From NCBI GenBank assembly GCA_937973965.1, contig CALJJQ010000075.1:1-41109 (forward strand): 41,109 nt of DNA, in the 5' to 3' direction. Source of the DNA: an uncultured Calothrix sp. (GTDB lineage: Bacteria; Cyanobacteriota; Cyanobacteriia; Cyanobacteriales; Nostocaceae). Positions within the stretch are counted from its first letter, which is position 1, and each line of letters opens with the position of its first letter. The notes under the pieces are model-generated. The model made no database searches. It was not told the origin of the DNA and saw only the letters and a list, made by a program, of their open reading frames with translations. This document shows, piece by piece, positions 16,793 to 25,493 of the stretch. The position numbers and the translations under genes are program-made.

Positions 16793-17989
16793 TTATGATT
16801 GGGTACGGATAGATTGAGCAGCGAGGTAGATTTTTGTCCATTCACCCATGACTTGGTGGTGTTTTAATTTGAGTTGTGGGGCGATCGCTTCAAATTCAAT
16901 CCCCTGTTTGCGCATTTCCAGGATTTGCGCTTGGGTGGGGGTGAGTTGTTGACGCAGTTTTTCCCACTGGTTGGGGGTTAAACCTAAATTATGTTCTTCC
17001 AGGGAAGTACCTAACCAAGCATTTACGAGTTCAGTTTGACCTTTGAGTGCAAAAACGCGTACTGCATGGTAACTGATTTTTTCCCGAAGACGATAGATGT
17101 CCCGAATTGGTTTGCCTAGTTTTTTGGCGATCGCCTCTTGGGTTTTACCTTGGAGGTACATACGTAACCATTCGACAGCTTCTGCTCCCAGGTTTTCCTC
17201 GAGGTATTCCTCAAACTCGATTTGCACTTGTCTGCGCAGGTTTTGCTGTTCTTCCTGTTCCTGTTGCTCTTGATAGTCATCAATCGCTTGATTATCGATC
17301 AAACTAATGCTGTTTTCCCCGTCATCTCCTCCAATTTCTTCGGATACGAGCTTAATCAGGTCGTTACTGGGTACTTGGGTCAAACCACCGCGTTGGGTGC
17401 GTCGCAAATAGTTGACAAATCTGTACACCAATAGGGGTTGGTTACGAATCGGACGCAAACAGTATTCTTCTACGCTTGCGAACAACAGCGCGTTTTGTAA
17501 GCGTGGTTCGGTGGTCAACTTGGCAATATATATCATTTGCTGCTGCATGTATTTATCACTGTGCAGCAATTCTTGAATCACTTCTTGCAAAACATCCAAT
17601 ACTGTCCGTTGGCGATCGCGACTGAGGGCTACCCATGTTTTAATTTTATTCCGCAGGGTGACTAAACTACCTAAACGTTGGGTTAAGTTCTTGTAAGCAA
17701 CTTCCCGACCTTTACCTAAATATCGCTGTTGCAGAATCCGAAACCGATATTCCATCGCTTGCTTGGCAATTTGCAAATCCCGGGGAGCTAATTCTTCAAA
17801 CCGCTTCCAATCATCACCAACCAACCAACTAACAATACTTTCACGATTGACAACACTATACTGCGGACACTCGCTCGCAAGTCGCGATCGCCAATATTCG
17901 ACAATTTTTTTTCCTTCCGATACCATTACGAGATTGCGCTCCTGGAAACCCTGTGTTAAAGCTTGCATTACAACCCCCTGTTTTTCCAC
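16793..17989 (-). CDS. HetZ-related regulatory protein
   Basis: A 398-residue cytoplasmic protein that I match to the group annotated as HetZ-related protein in cyanobacteria; HetZ itself acts early in heterocyst differentiation, but members of the related group also occur outside heterocyst formers, so a differentiation role here is only inferred. Visible features are a helical N-terminal region with LVTLRNKIKTWVALSRDRQR near 109-128, the conserved stretch EEYCLRPIRNQPLLVYRFVN near 174-193, a glutamine/glutamate-rich linker (about 235-255), and two helix-turn-helix-like segments (about 273-312 with GKTQEAIAKKLGKPIRDIYR, and 349-392), reminiscent of sigma-factor-type DNA binding. No membrane segment. 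It starts at ATG and is probably transcribed alone. The family name is from memory of its pattern. Confidence 0.65.
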   Translation of the reverse strand: MEKQGVVMQALTQGFQERNLVMVSEGKKIVEYWRSRLASECPQYSVVNRESIVSWLVGDDWKRFEELAPRDLQIAKQAMEYRFRILQQRYLGKGREVAYKNLTQRLGSLVTLRNKIKTWVALSRDRQRTVLDVLQEVIQELLHSDKYMQQQMIYIAKLTTEPRLQNALLFASVEEYCLRPIRNQPLLVYRFVNYLRRTQRGGLTQVPSNDLIKLVSEEIGGDDGENSISLIDNQAIDDYQEQQEQEEQQNLRRQVQIEFEEYLEENLGAEAVEWLRMYLQGKTQEAIAKKLGKPIRDIYRLREKISYHAVRVFALKGQTELVNAWLGTSLEEHNLGLTPNQWEKLRQQLTPTQAQILEMRKQGIEFEAIAPQLKLKHHQVMGEWTKIYLAAQSIRTQS

Positions 17990-18833
17990 TATTGTTGTTT
18001 ACATTGGCAATTGCACCCGACCCGATTTCCTGTCACTTTCGACATCCACACAGGTTTAATACGTCTTGACTAACACCACTTATGCAGTCTTTAACTCAGC
18101 TAGGACAAAAATTTTTCGCCCTTTCCCCAATTCCATCTTTGCTCTCCCTACAGAAAAGTCCATATTCTTCCCGCTTTGCCTAAATATTAACTTTTATGAA
18201 GAAAGTCATCTTGATGAATTGACAACAGGTGTGACAAATGCAACTGTAAAGCCAGCAGAAAGCTTACAGGGGTAAAGTTCTCAACATTTTTGCATCTTAC
18301 TCAACTGGATGACCAAGAAATGGTATCGTCGATAATTAAGACACATAAAAACATTGATTAGTTTCAACATCTAATAATATATCGCCCCCCTAAAATCGGG
18401 AGAATAGACCTGAAAAATCAGAATTATACTTCGCACGCTAATATATTTCCCTTTTATTTTGTTGACAGTTGACAGGTGATGGTTGAACATTAAGCCTTAA
18501 CCATCCGGAGGAAAAGCTCACTTTTTTGGTCATGTAAAGTATAAGATATGGGATGGATGCAGTAGCAAAATATACGATAATAGACACATGTTTGTTTATA
18601 TCTCCCTTCCATACCTAACTTTTTGAACAACGAAAATTTTATCCACATATTGATTCCCCATAATTTTTTCCATCCAGGTAATATTTGCGATCGCGTTTCA
18701 CTAGGTTTGCAAATAGCAGGTTATAGAAATTAATTCCTCCTGTCTCCTATATTCTGTCTCCAGAAATTTTTCTCTCCTAAATGGGTAACTTAGGTAAATA
18801 GGCAAACCGTGGTTATTTAGGAGGAATGCTACA
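17990..18833. other. Divergent spacer upstream of the HetZ-related and protease genes
   Basis: An 844-base spacer with no supported gene; a 69-codon TTG-started frame at 18066-18275 lacks a ribosome-binding site or recognisable content. It carries one copy of the ~85-bp dispersed repeat (18427-18506). Promoters for both divergent genes must lie here; AT-rich DNA near 18540-18600 upstream of the protease is plausible but I cannot fix a start site. Confidence 0.5.
18427..18506 (+). repeat. Dispersed ~85-bp repeat, copy A
   Basis: Reads ATACTTCGCACGCTAATATA, then TTTCCCTTTTATTTT, two TTGACAG heptamers, GTGAT, and a tail TTAAGCCTTAACCATC with GGAGG. The inverted copy at 31261-31345 is alignable along its whole length but has three heptamers. 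See the matching finding. Confidence 0.8.
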
Positions 18834-19370
18834 ATGAACGCAATTGGGCGAACAATCTTACTGATATTACCAACAATTGCAATCTTGACTGGGATAGGAA
18901 AGGTAGCAGCTCTAGACCCTGGTGGTTGCTTTATGGTGGACTCTTCAGGAAGAACCATTAGCCTAGGGAGTTTGTGTGGCATTTCGACACCAGCACAAAA
19001 TACGAGAGTTTTTCGGATTCCGATCAAACGTCGAATCCATCGTACTCCGGTGGTCGAGGTGACATTTAACGGTAATCAGGTATTTGAAATGATAGTGGAT
19101 ACAGGTGCAAGCGCAACACTAATTAATCAGAGAATGGCAAATGCCCTATCATTAAAACCAACCAGTACAATTCAAGCACGGATAGCCGACGGTAGCCAAA
19201 TTGAACTGAAAACCGGGATTGTTCGTTCGGTTGCAGTGGGGGGTGCAGTTGCGAGAAATATAGAAGTTGCGATCGCTCCTCAAGCGGAAATCGGTTTACT
19301 GGGTCATGATTTTTTTGGTGATTACGATGTGAAAATTTTGGAGAAGGTGGTCGAGTTTCACCGACGGTGA
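18834..19370 (+). CDS. Retropepsin-like aspartic protease, exported
   Basis: A 178-residue protein. The N-terminus (NAIGRTILLILPTIAILTGI, then GKVAALD) is a signal peptide or membrane anchor. The catalytic motif D89-T-G-A-S lies in EMIVDTGASATLINQ, and the second family motif, hydrophobic-hydrophobic-Gly, in GLLGHDFF near residue 160. This is one retropepsin-like domain (clan AA), which would work as a dimer; size and layout match the bacterial TIGR02281-like group. Its substrate is unknown. It has a strong ribosome-binding site (AGGAGG) 8 bases before the ATG. It converges with the next gene (66 bases between stops) and appears to be a single-gene unit. Confidence 0.88.
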   Translation: MNAIGRTILLILPTIAILTGIGKVAALDPGGCFMVDSSGRTISLGSLCGISTPAQNTRVFRIPIKRRIHRTPVVEVTFNGNQVFEMIVDTGASATLINQRMANALSLKPTSTIQARIADGSQIELKTGIVRSVAVGGAVARNIEVAIAPQAEIGLLGHDFFGDYDVKILEKVVEFHRR

Positions 19371-19436
19371 TTTTGGATTTTGGATTTTAGATTACCAGTC
19401 AACAATCAACAGCCAACAGATATCTATTCTATAATT

Positions 19437-20849
19437 TCACACAATATTTTCCGTAACGACGCGACGGATTATTTCGGTGACACTTGCAGCCATACGTGCA
19501 TCCAATTCTATCCAACTACCGGGACTAGTAACTCCCCGTAATGTTATCGCAAGGGAACGCCATTGATCACCTGGATTGTGAGTTGGCGATCGCGTTTCCA
19601 AAAATTGGACGTATCCAACGTAGGTGATTTCGTTTTGATTACGGGTTTGACTGTAACCATTGCCAAGTTTGGAAATAATTACAAGTGAAGTCACTGCTTT
19701 TTCTAAACCGAGGGTTTCGATTGCAACTTCAATATATCTAGCTCGGTCATGACCTAAAACCTGGACTAGGTTACTCAAACTATGCCATTGTCCACCAGGA
19801 AGACGAGCATTTTGATTAAGATGTAAATGCCCAGCTAACATGGACATCAATCGGGTTAAATCGTAAGCGGAAACATAATTTTTATCCACTTCTAAACTGG
19901 TTCCTGGTGCTGTCAGAAGAACCCTTCCCGTGTTGCGATCGATTAATTTAGGTTGAGTTAAAAAGGGAGATTCACCATAGCCACTGCGAAATTCCAAGTT
20001 TTGATTCCCAGTAATTTTTTGCAACCAATTTTCTAGATTGTAAGGTGTTTGAAACATTTTCAACATCGCCGCAACTTGGTTAGAGGAAGCAATTTTGTGA
20101 CGATAGGTGACTACATCTAAAGCTAAATCAATAAATGGGTAATTAGAATTAGTGATATAACAAGTTTCAATATCAATATCAGGAAATTTTCGATTCGCCT
20201 CACAAACCGTATTCACCAAGGGAATAATTTTTGTCACACTCCAAAATTGACGTTTACTCCTGGCATTTTTCCCTAACCAACGGGTTTGCATTTGTCCATT
20301 AACTAATTTACCTAAACAAACACAAGCCTCAGTAATTTGATTATCTAAAAAACCTAGACTTTGGGTATCAATATGGGGAATCACGCCAACATTGGGATAG
20401 GCTACATAGTTACTAGGAAGGAAATTTGCCTCATGTTTAACAGCTAAACGCTGAGGATATTGATTGATTTCCGCTAGGTATTTAGAGTTTTGAATTCCCC
20501 GATGTAAAAATGCCGCATCTTCATTACTACTTAAGCTAGTCGCCCTTCCAATAGCTAGTAATTTTTGATAAACTTGCTCATTATTGCTATTACTAAGTAC
20601 CTCTGGTAAGCATTTACAATTCAAAAGATTTTGCGCAAAAATTCTATCATATACAGGAAAAGGTAATCCCAAAAAATCACAAAATTGTTTAACTGCACTG
20701 CGACTGCGAGGACCAAAATCACCATCGATAAACTTACCACCGGGATATAATCCTAATCCCCGCAAGTTAGCTTGAATTTGGGTGACTAACTCCCTATCAG
20801 CCTTGACTTGTGCTTCCGTTAAGGGGGAAGTAATATTTTCTAATCGCAT
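19437..20849 (-). CDS. Peptidoglycan-binding domain fused to an SxxK serine-hydrolase-like domain
   Basis: A 470-residue protein. Residues about 15-75 are a peptidoglycan-binding type 1 domain (LRGLGLYPGGKFIDGDFGPRSR is the diagnostic stretch). The rest looks like a penicillin-binding-protein/beta-lactamase fold: SVTK at 204-207 fits the SxxK nucleophile motif, SSN at 255-257 fits SxN, and KLGNG at 394-398 fits the K-(T/S)-G motif. Order and rough spacing are right for a DD-peptidase or class A-like hydrolase. There is no signal peptide or membrane span at the N-terminus (MRLENITSPLTEAQ), which is odd for a wall enzyme. It could be a cytoplasmic or non-classically exported relative, or inactive. 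The domain call for the second half is by motif only. Confidence 0.72.
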   Translation of the reverse strand: MRLENITSPLTEAQVKADRELVTQIQANLRGLGLYPGGKFIDGDFGPRSRSAVKQFCDFLGLPFPVYDRIFAQNLLNCKCLPEVLSNSNNEQVYQKLLAIGRATSLSSNEDAAFLHRGIQNSKYLAEINQYPQRLAVKHEANFLPSNYVAYPNVGVIPHIDTQSLGFLDNQITEACVCLGKLVNGQMQTRWLGKNARSKRQFWSVTKIIPLVNTVCEANRKFPDIDIETCYITNSNYPFIDLALDVVTYRHKIASSNQVAAMLKMFQTPYNLENWLQKITGNQNLEFRSGYGESPFLTQPKLIDRNTGRVLLTAPGTSLEVDKNYVSAYDLTRLMSMLAGHLHLNQNARLPGGQWHSLSNLVQVLGHDRARYIEVAIETLGLEKAVTSLVIISKLGNGYSQTRNQNEITYVGYVQFLETRSPTHNPGDQWRSLAITLRGVTSPGSWIELDARMAASVTEIIRRVVTENIV

Positions 20850-21264
20850 ATTTGAGGATACAGAATGTAGAATACAGGAGACATAATATAGGAAACAAGA
20901 GATAGAATACAGAGGAAAAATTATAAAATTAAAGATAAATATCGGGACAAAATCAAGAATATTTTGTGAGAGATATTAATCTGGTTATTAATCATTAAAA
21001 AACAATTAGGGAAAGAAGCAGAAAACGCTGTATAAAAAACGCTTTCTGCATTACGCAATGCCCGCTTCGATCTAAAAATCGAGTTATTTGCGTGCAAATT
21101 TAAATACAAAGGCTTGGATCGATATTCCGAAATGAATTTGAATTTGATATGAAGGGAGTAGGGAATGGGAACGGGGAAAGGCAATAAATTTAAGACAGAT
21201 TTCTCGAAGTCAAAAGGGTTTTATTCGCTGTAAATGCTACTAGACAGTTAGCTAACTTTGAGCA
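20850..21264. other. Spacer between the SxxK-protein gene and the pirin pseudogene
   Basis: It holds a degenerate run of GAATACAGG/AGACATA-like units at 20866-20915, a GGGAGTA remnant at about 21153, and AT-rich DNA. An 87-codon frame on the minus strand (20921-21184) begins inside the repeat and has no recognisable family, so it is not listed as a gene. Confidence 0.5.
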
Positions 21265-22043
21265 TCATTCCGGTAAAGGGATAAACTCTGTTTCTTGAGG
21301 AACTTGACCAAAACGATTATTTTTCCAGTCTATTTTGGCTTGTGCAATTCTTTCAGGACGGCTAGAAACAAAATTCCATCATTTTTGACGTGGACCAACA
21401 GGTTCACCAGCGATAATAATACAGCGAGCAGAAGTACTAGCAGTAATTTCTACAACTTCTCCCAGATTAATTATTGCTAAACGATGTTGAGCGATCGCTT
21501 TCCCATTAATGTGAATTCCTGGGGTGACAGTGTAGACAGCTCGTTCCGCATAATCGGCTTAAGGTATATTCACCATCACCATGAAAAACCACATCTAAGT
21601 AGAGCATTGGTGAAAATACTTGTACTGGGGAGGTATAACCATTTGATTTTCCAGCAATTAATTTAATTTGAGTATTATTAGCTTCCCAAGTTGGTATATC
21701 CTCCGGGGGGTGGTGACGGAACCAAGGTTCGGTTTCTTCATCTTCATCGGGGAGTGCGACCCAAGTTTGGATACCGTGGATAGTGGATTCGATTTGGCGA
21801 TCGCTTTCTGGAGAACGTTCCGAATGGGAGATTCCTCGACCTGCGGTCATCCAATTCACAGCACCGGGACGAATTTCTTGAATAGTTCCCAAACTATCCC
21901 GGTGTAGCAAACCTCCGGTAAACAAATAAGTCACCGTTGCTAAATTAACATGGGGATGAGGTCTCACATCCACCCCTTTTCCTGGAGGGAAAACCGCAGG
22001 TCCCAGGTGGTCAAATTCAAGTTTCCCACACCCCTACAGTTAA
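21265..22043 (-). pseudogene. Pirin family protein, degraded
   Basis: Read on the minus strand, the region encodes a pirin (cupin-fold metal-binding protein): EFDHLGPAVFPPGKGVDVRP, HPHVNLATVTYLF and NWMTAGRGISHSERSPES are clear family motifs. It is broken in three ways. The expected N-terminal ~25-35 residues before EFDHLG are absent or out of frame, with a TAG upstream near 22041. A frameshift near 21560 moves the reading frame from FHGDGEYTL into DYAERAVYTVTPGIHINGKA. A TGA at 21379-21381 interrupts the conserved (W)[13 protein letters not shown] motif, where a single G-to-A change of TGG explains it. The remaining C-terminus is readable to FIPLPE and a TGA at 21265. The longest open piece (21506-21973) would give a truncated 155-residue product, unlikely to fold. 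Confidence 0.85.
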
Positions 22044-22129
22044 TCCCCCATCTTCCACTCAGAAATTGTTTAAAAAGTCATTTTTAATACTTGAATTATC
22101 TTTTTTGGGGAATGGGGAGCAATAGGGAG

Positions 22130-22149
22130 AGACGCGACATGTCGCGTCT
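22130..22149. repeat. Perfect 20-bp palindrome downstream of the LCP gene
   Basis: AGACGCGACATGTCGCGTCT is self-complementary over its full length. It belongs with the GAGACG...CGTCTC hairpins at 11900 and 38290, and sits about 100 bases after the LCP gene's stop codon. It may help end or stabilise that transcript. Confidence 0.8.
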
Positions 22150-22246
22150 GTACTCTCGAATGAAAAATCAGCTTTATAACCCCATGTTCAGAGTTAGGAC
22201 GATAGTCAAAATTGTGATAATTGATACTTTCAAGAATCTAATCAGA

Positions 22247-23683
22247 TTATTGCCAATCTTTACCGACCCGAATCGTGATATCAGATTGAATATCACCCGT
22301 AGATAAAACCTCTACATTGCCAAAGCCGAAAATTTCCCGCAACTGTTCACCTAGTTGACGATTACCTCGTTGGACAATAATTTGTGTTTCCCGTTGAGTG
22401 TCTTCCCAATCTCGACTAGCGAAAGCATTAGCAAAACCTTTTTGTTTCAAGTAACCAACGACTTGCTCAGTTTTTCCAGTTTTTTGGGAAGCATTTTGTA
22501 CCGCAATTCTTAAACTAGTAATTGGCTTACTTGCAGAACCAACCCCTCCAAGATTCACACCAGCATACTCACTGAGAATTTGGGTTTGTCCAGTTAAATC
22601 TAACCAGTAACTATTTGGATCTGCACTCAAGCGACTAAATATCCCGGGTAAGATCGTCATCCGCACACCATCCCGCTTCGTATTTGCCGAGAAATTGACA
22701 ATAGCCATCATTTCCTCTAGCTTTAAATTTGTATCGACGTTTTTACGCATCACCCGAATTAACTGGGGTAAACGGGGAACCACCGTGGGACTAGCCAAGC
22801 GATCGCGTAATGCCATCAGTAGACTTTGTTGATTTTGAACCCGTGGTAAATCACCTAAATCGCTTTGACGATAGCGAACAAATTGCTCTGCTTGCTCCCC
22901 ATTCAAGTTTTGCCAACCTTGCACCAGGTTAATTCCAAATCTCTGAGTTGTATCCTGATATTGCATGGGATAGGGAACATACACTTCTACCCCCCCCAAT
23001 TGATCTACTAATTGACGCAAACCACTGTTGGAAATTCTCACATAACGGTCAATCGCTACATTTCCCAAGGTGCGACTAATTGTCCGTACTGCTAATACCC
23101 CTCCTCCCTTCGTATTGGCTTGGGAGACTTTAGTTAAACCCTTTTCGGGAATGGAAATCATTGTATCACGGGGAATTGAGAGGACGTTAATTGTTTCGGT
23201 TTCTGGATTTAAGCGTACCAGTAAAATTGTGTCGCTACTACCGGAAAAACTTTCCGGTGAACCATCTACTGCACCTGGAACTGGTTCGATCCCCATGACT
23301 AAAATGTTCATGGGTCGTTTTAGTTTATACTGGGAAAGATTACTCCACAAATCACCAGGAAGGGGAGTGTTTTGCTCATCTTTACCCGACCACTGCAATT
23401 CTTCCTCCGTGCGGTCTATCGTACTCCATAACGGTGTCCACAAAGCCAATGCAGCGACCAATAACCCCGACATTGTTGTCCCTACTACTACAGTTAGTAT
23501 CCAAAATAACCAACGGGGCATGGTTAAACCCAGACGATTATAAATCTGGGTGGAAATCGAACTTGTCTTTGGGTTTGATTGCTGGGAATTTGCTAATTCC
23601 GTACCCGATGGGACTGGGTTTGCTGCTGACGCACCTTGTTCGTCTTTCCACTCAACTTGTTTGACCACGGCTATTTCCCCCAC
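22247..23683 (-). CDS. LytR-CpsA-Psr (LCP) family cell-wall ligase
   Basis: A 478-residue type II membrane protein. A cytoplasmic N-terminus of about 56 residues precedes one membrane span (about 57-82, RWLFWILTVVVGTTMSGLLV). The extracytoplasmic LCP domain starts near residue 124 (MNILVMGIEP), with SSDTILLVRLNP, LSIPRDT and the arginine-rich VRYRQSDLGDLPRVQNQQ all present. A LytR_C domain follows (about 385-475). LCP enzymes attach wall polymers or polysaccharides from lipid carriers to peptidoglycan; older annotations call them LytR regulators, but this is an enzyme-type protein. The start is GTG; another GTG five codons in (23668), preceded by GGGGGA, is an alternative. It is divergent from the GDP-mannose gene manC, with about 300 bases between, which supports a shared envelope-glycan theme. 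Confidence 0.92.
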   Translation of the reverse strand: MGEIAVVKQVEWKDEQGASAANPVPSGTELANSQQSNPKTSSISTQIYNRLGLTMPRWLFWILTVVVGTTMSGLLVAALALWTPLWSTIDRTEEELQWSGKDEQNTPLPGDLWSNLSQYKLKRPMNILVMGIEPVPGAVDGSPESFSGSSDTILLVRLNPETETINVLSIPRDTMISIPEKGLTKVSQANTKGGGVLAVRTISRTLGNVAIDRYVRISNSGLRQLVDQLGGVEVYVPYPMQYQDTTQRFGINLVQGWQNLNGEQAEQFVRYRQSDLGDLPRVQNQQSLLMALRDRLASPTVVPRLPQLIRVMRKNVDTNLKLEEMMAIVNFSANTKRDGVRMTILPGIFSRLSADPNSYWLDLTGQTQILSEYAGVNLGGVGSASKPITSLRIAVQNASQKTGKTEQVVGYLKQKGFANAFASRDWEDTQRETQIIVQRGNRQLGEQLREIFGFGNVEVLSTGDIQSDITIRVGKDWQ

Positions 23684-23979
23684 TCACTCAACCAGTAAAT
23701 ATAATTAATCTCAAAATCAATCCAGGGCAATACGGTTTAAAAATATTCAATTATATTTAATTGTTCTGTCCAGATTACAGGTGTTAAAGCAAATCTGGAT
23801 CAAGGCTTTTGCGTATATTTCACGATTAACAGGTGACATATGGACACTGTTTGTCAGAGATACTTCAACACATAAACGTAAATCCCTCTACAAGCTATGT
23901 TAATCCAAGCTTTTCAACTTGCGAGTTTCGACGTACACAGTAAACTGATAGTGTTCTGATTTTGATTAGGTATAACAAC
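23684..23979. promoter_or_regulatory. Divergent intergenic region of LCP and manC
   Basis: About 296 bases between two divergently transcribed genes, so promoters for both must lie here. The DNA is AT-rich and holds no repeat-family palindromes, unlike most spacers in the window. I cannot assign -10 and -35 boxes with confidence. Confidence 0.35.
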
Positions 23980-25041
23980 ATGACTGAGAAATTTGTTTCG
24001 GTAATCCTTGCTGGTGGGAAGGGTGAGCGGTTTTGGCCTTTAAGCCGGTTGCATCGACCGAAGCAGTTTTTGTGTTTAGATGGAAGTTCTCGCAGTCTGT
24101 TACAAGCAACGGCAGATCGGTTAATTCCCTTTGGTGGTCAGGAAAATTTATGGGTAATTACTTCTAGCCAAATTGCGGACGGGGTTCGCGAACAACTTCC
24201 AGAACTACCATCATCAAATTTACTCGTAGAGTCACAGGGTCGGGATACAGCTGCTGCTGTTGCTTGGACTTGCTTAGAAGTCAAACAACGTTACGGTGAA
24301 GATGCGTTGATTGGTTTTTTTCCGGCTGACCATTGGATTGCGGATTTAGATGGCTTCCAACGGACAATTGGAGCAGCATCCCAACTAGCTGCAACGAATG
24401 CAGCGATTGTGACACTGGGGATCAAACCGACTTTTGCTTCCACTGGCTACGGCTACATTGAACAAGGCGAAAAAATTGGTATTTTTAACGATTTGCCAGC
24501 TTACCATGTCTCCCGCTTTACTGAAAAGCCTAATTTAGAAACTGCGACAAGTTTTTTGGCCACAGGGCGTTACAGTTGGAATAGTGGCATGTTTATTTTC
24601 CGAGCGGGTGTGGTTTTGGATGAATTATATACCCATGCACCGGAAATTATTGAGCCGTTGAGTAAATACGGAGCAGATATTTATCCAGACATACCGAAAA
24701 AGAGCATTGATTATGCACTCATGGAAAAAACCAAGTTAGCATATGTTTTACCAGCTGATTTTGGTTGGGATGATTTAGGTGATTGGAATGCCATCGAACG
24801 GTTATTAAAAACTAAGAAGGATGTCAATGTGGAATTGGCGACCCATGTTGGATTGGATACCCAAGGTGCGATTATTTATGCTAGTGATGAAGAAGATGTG
24901 ATTGTGACAATTGGGTTAGAGGATGTGGTGATTGTACGCGATCGCAATGTGACTTTGATTGTGAAAAAGGAACGTACTCAAGAAATTAAGCAAGTTCTCA
25001 AGACCCTCCAGGCTGACGAAAAGCTGTCTCACCTTCTCTAA
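23980..25041 (+). CDS. manC: Mannose-1-phosphate guanylyltransferase
   Basis: A 353-residue nucleotidyltransferase making GDP-mannose from GTP and mannose-1-phosphate. The signature lies at the N-terminus: SVILAGGKGERFWPLSR with RPKQFL at about 26-31. FFPADHWI, GYGYIEQG and FTEKPNLETA follow in the usual order, and GMFIFRAG is the sugar-binding region. The length fits the single-domain type without the phosphomannose isomerase extension seen in some ManC/AlgA. I chose the ATG at 23980; an in-frame TTG at 23962 would add six residues with no support. GDP-mannose feeds exopolysaccharide, lipopolysaccharide and GDP-fucose synthesis. It appears to be a single-gene unit. Other names such as cpsB or mpg may be used. 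Confidence 0.93.
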   Translation: MTEKFVSVILAGGKGERFWPLSRLHRPKQFLCLDGSSRSLLQATADRLIPFGGQENLWVITSSQIADGVREQLPELPSSNLLVESQGRDTAAAVAWTCLEVKQRYGEDALIGFFPADHWIADLDGFQRTIGAASQLAATNAAIVTLGIKPTFASTGYGYIEQGEKIGIFNDLPAYHVSRFTEKPNLETATSFLATGRYSWNSGMFIFRAGVVLDELYTHAPEIIEPLSKYGADIYPDIPKKSIDYALMEKTKLAYVLPADFGWDDLGDWNAIERLLKTKKDVNVELATHVGLDTQGAIIYASDEEDVIVTIGLEDVVIVRDRNVTLIVKKERTQEIKQVLKTLQADEKLSHLL

Positions 25042-25493
25042 GGTAGCTTAAAAATCGGGAACAGGAGACAGGAGGATATTTTCCTGGGTGGCTGTGTCCA
25101 AACTCTATAGAAAGCTTAAAAATGGAGAGTAGGGAGTAGAGAAGATTCGACTCACAAAGAAGCCGTGCTACGGGTGTCTACGAGTTGTTGATACAGGGGG
25201 TGCTTCTGCCAGCATAACTTCTAACTTGTACCGAATCAGTAAATACGTAAGCAGTCATATTTATGGTGATTAATGACTCTCAATATTTACGTGGTATTTG
25301 CAATCTATATCCTGCATTTTGAACAAGGGAGTGATTGATTTTCCGACTACTCCCGTACAGACGCGATATAGCCTCTTTCAGAGGAGCTGAACGCTAACGC
25401 GTCTCTCCCTACTCCCTGTTGGCTCCAGATCCGGGTATTGTTTTAAATTCACCGCCAATTTGATTAATTCTGTATTCTGTATTCTCTAAACAA
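25042..25493. other. Repeat-rich spacer between manC and the ABC1 kinase gene
   Basis: No gene is visible. It carries GGGAGTA-type runs at 25121-25140 and (inverted) 25404-25420, a GAAGCCGTGCTACGGGTGTC copy at 25157-25176 of the sequence seen near 2261, a degenerate palindrome CAGACGCG...CGCGTCTC at about 25355-25405 with a nested CTCTTTCAGAGGAG hairpin, and three TTCTGTA-type heptamers just before the next start codon. Confidence 0.6.
25468..25488. repeat. Heptamer tandem repeat (TTCTGTA) abutting a start codon
   Basis: Three heptamers, TTCTGTA, TTCTGTA and TTCTCTA, end five bases before the ATG of the ABC1 kinase. They occupy the place of the Shine-Dalgarno sequence, so the leader of this gene consists of repeat DNA. 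Confidence 0.8.

Noticed and set aside
18066-18275. 69-codon TTG-started frame
   Set aside because: No ribosome-binding site, no recognisable content, and low-complexity codon use; probably chance in a long spacer.
20921-21184. 87-codon frame on the minus strand
   Set aside because: It begins inside a GGGAGTA-type repeat, has no family resemblance, no ribosome-binding site and an AT-driven composition.
23728-23745. CAATACGGTTTA resembling a MITE end between LCP and manC
   Set aside because: No matching inverted end or flanking direct repeat is found in the spacer; the match stops after about 12 bases.
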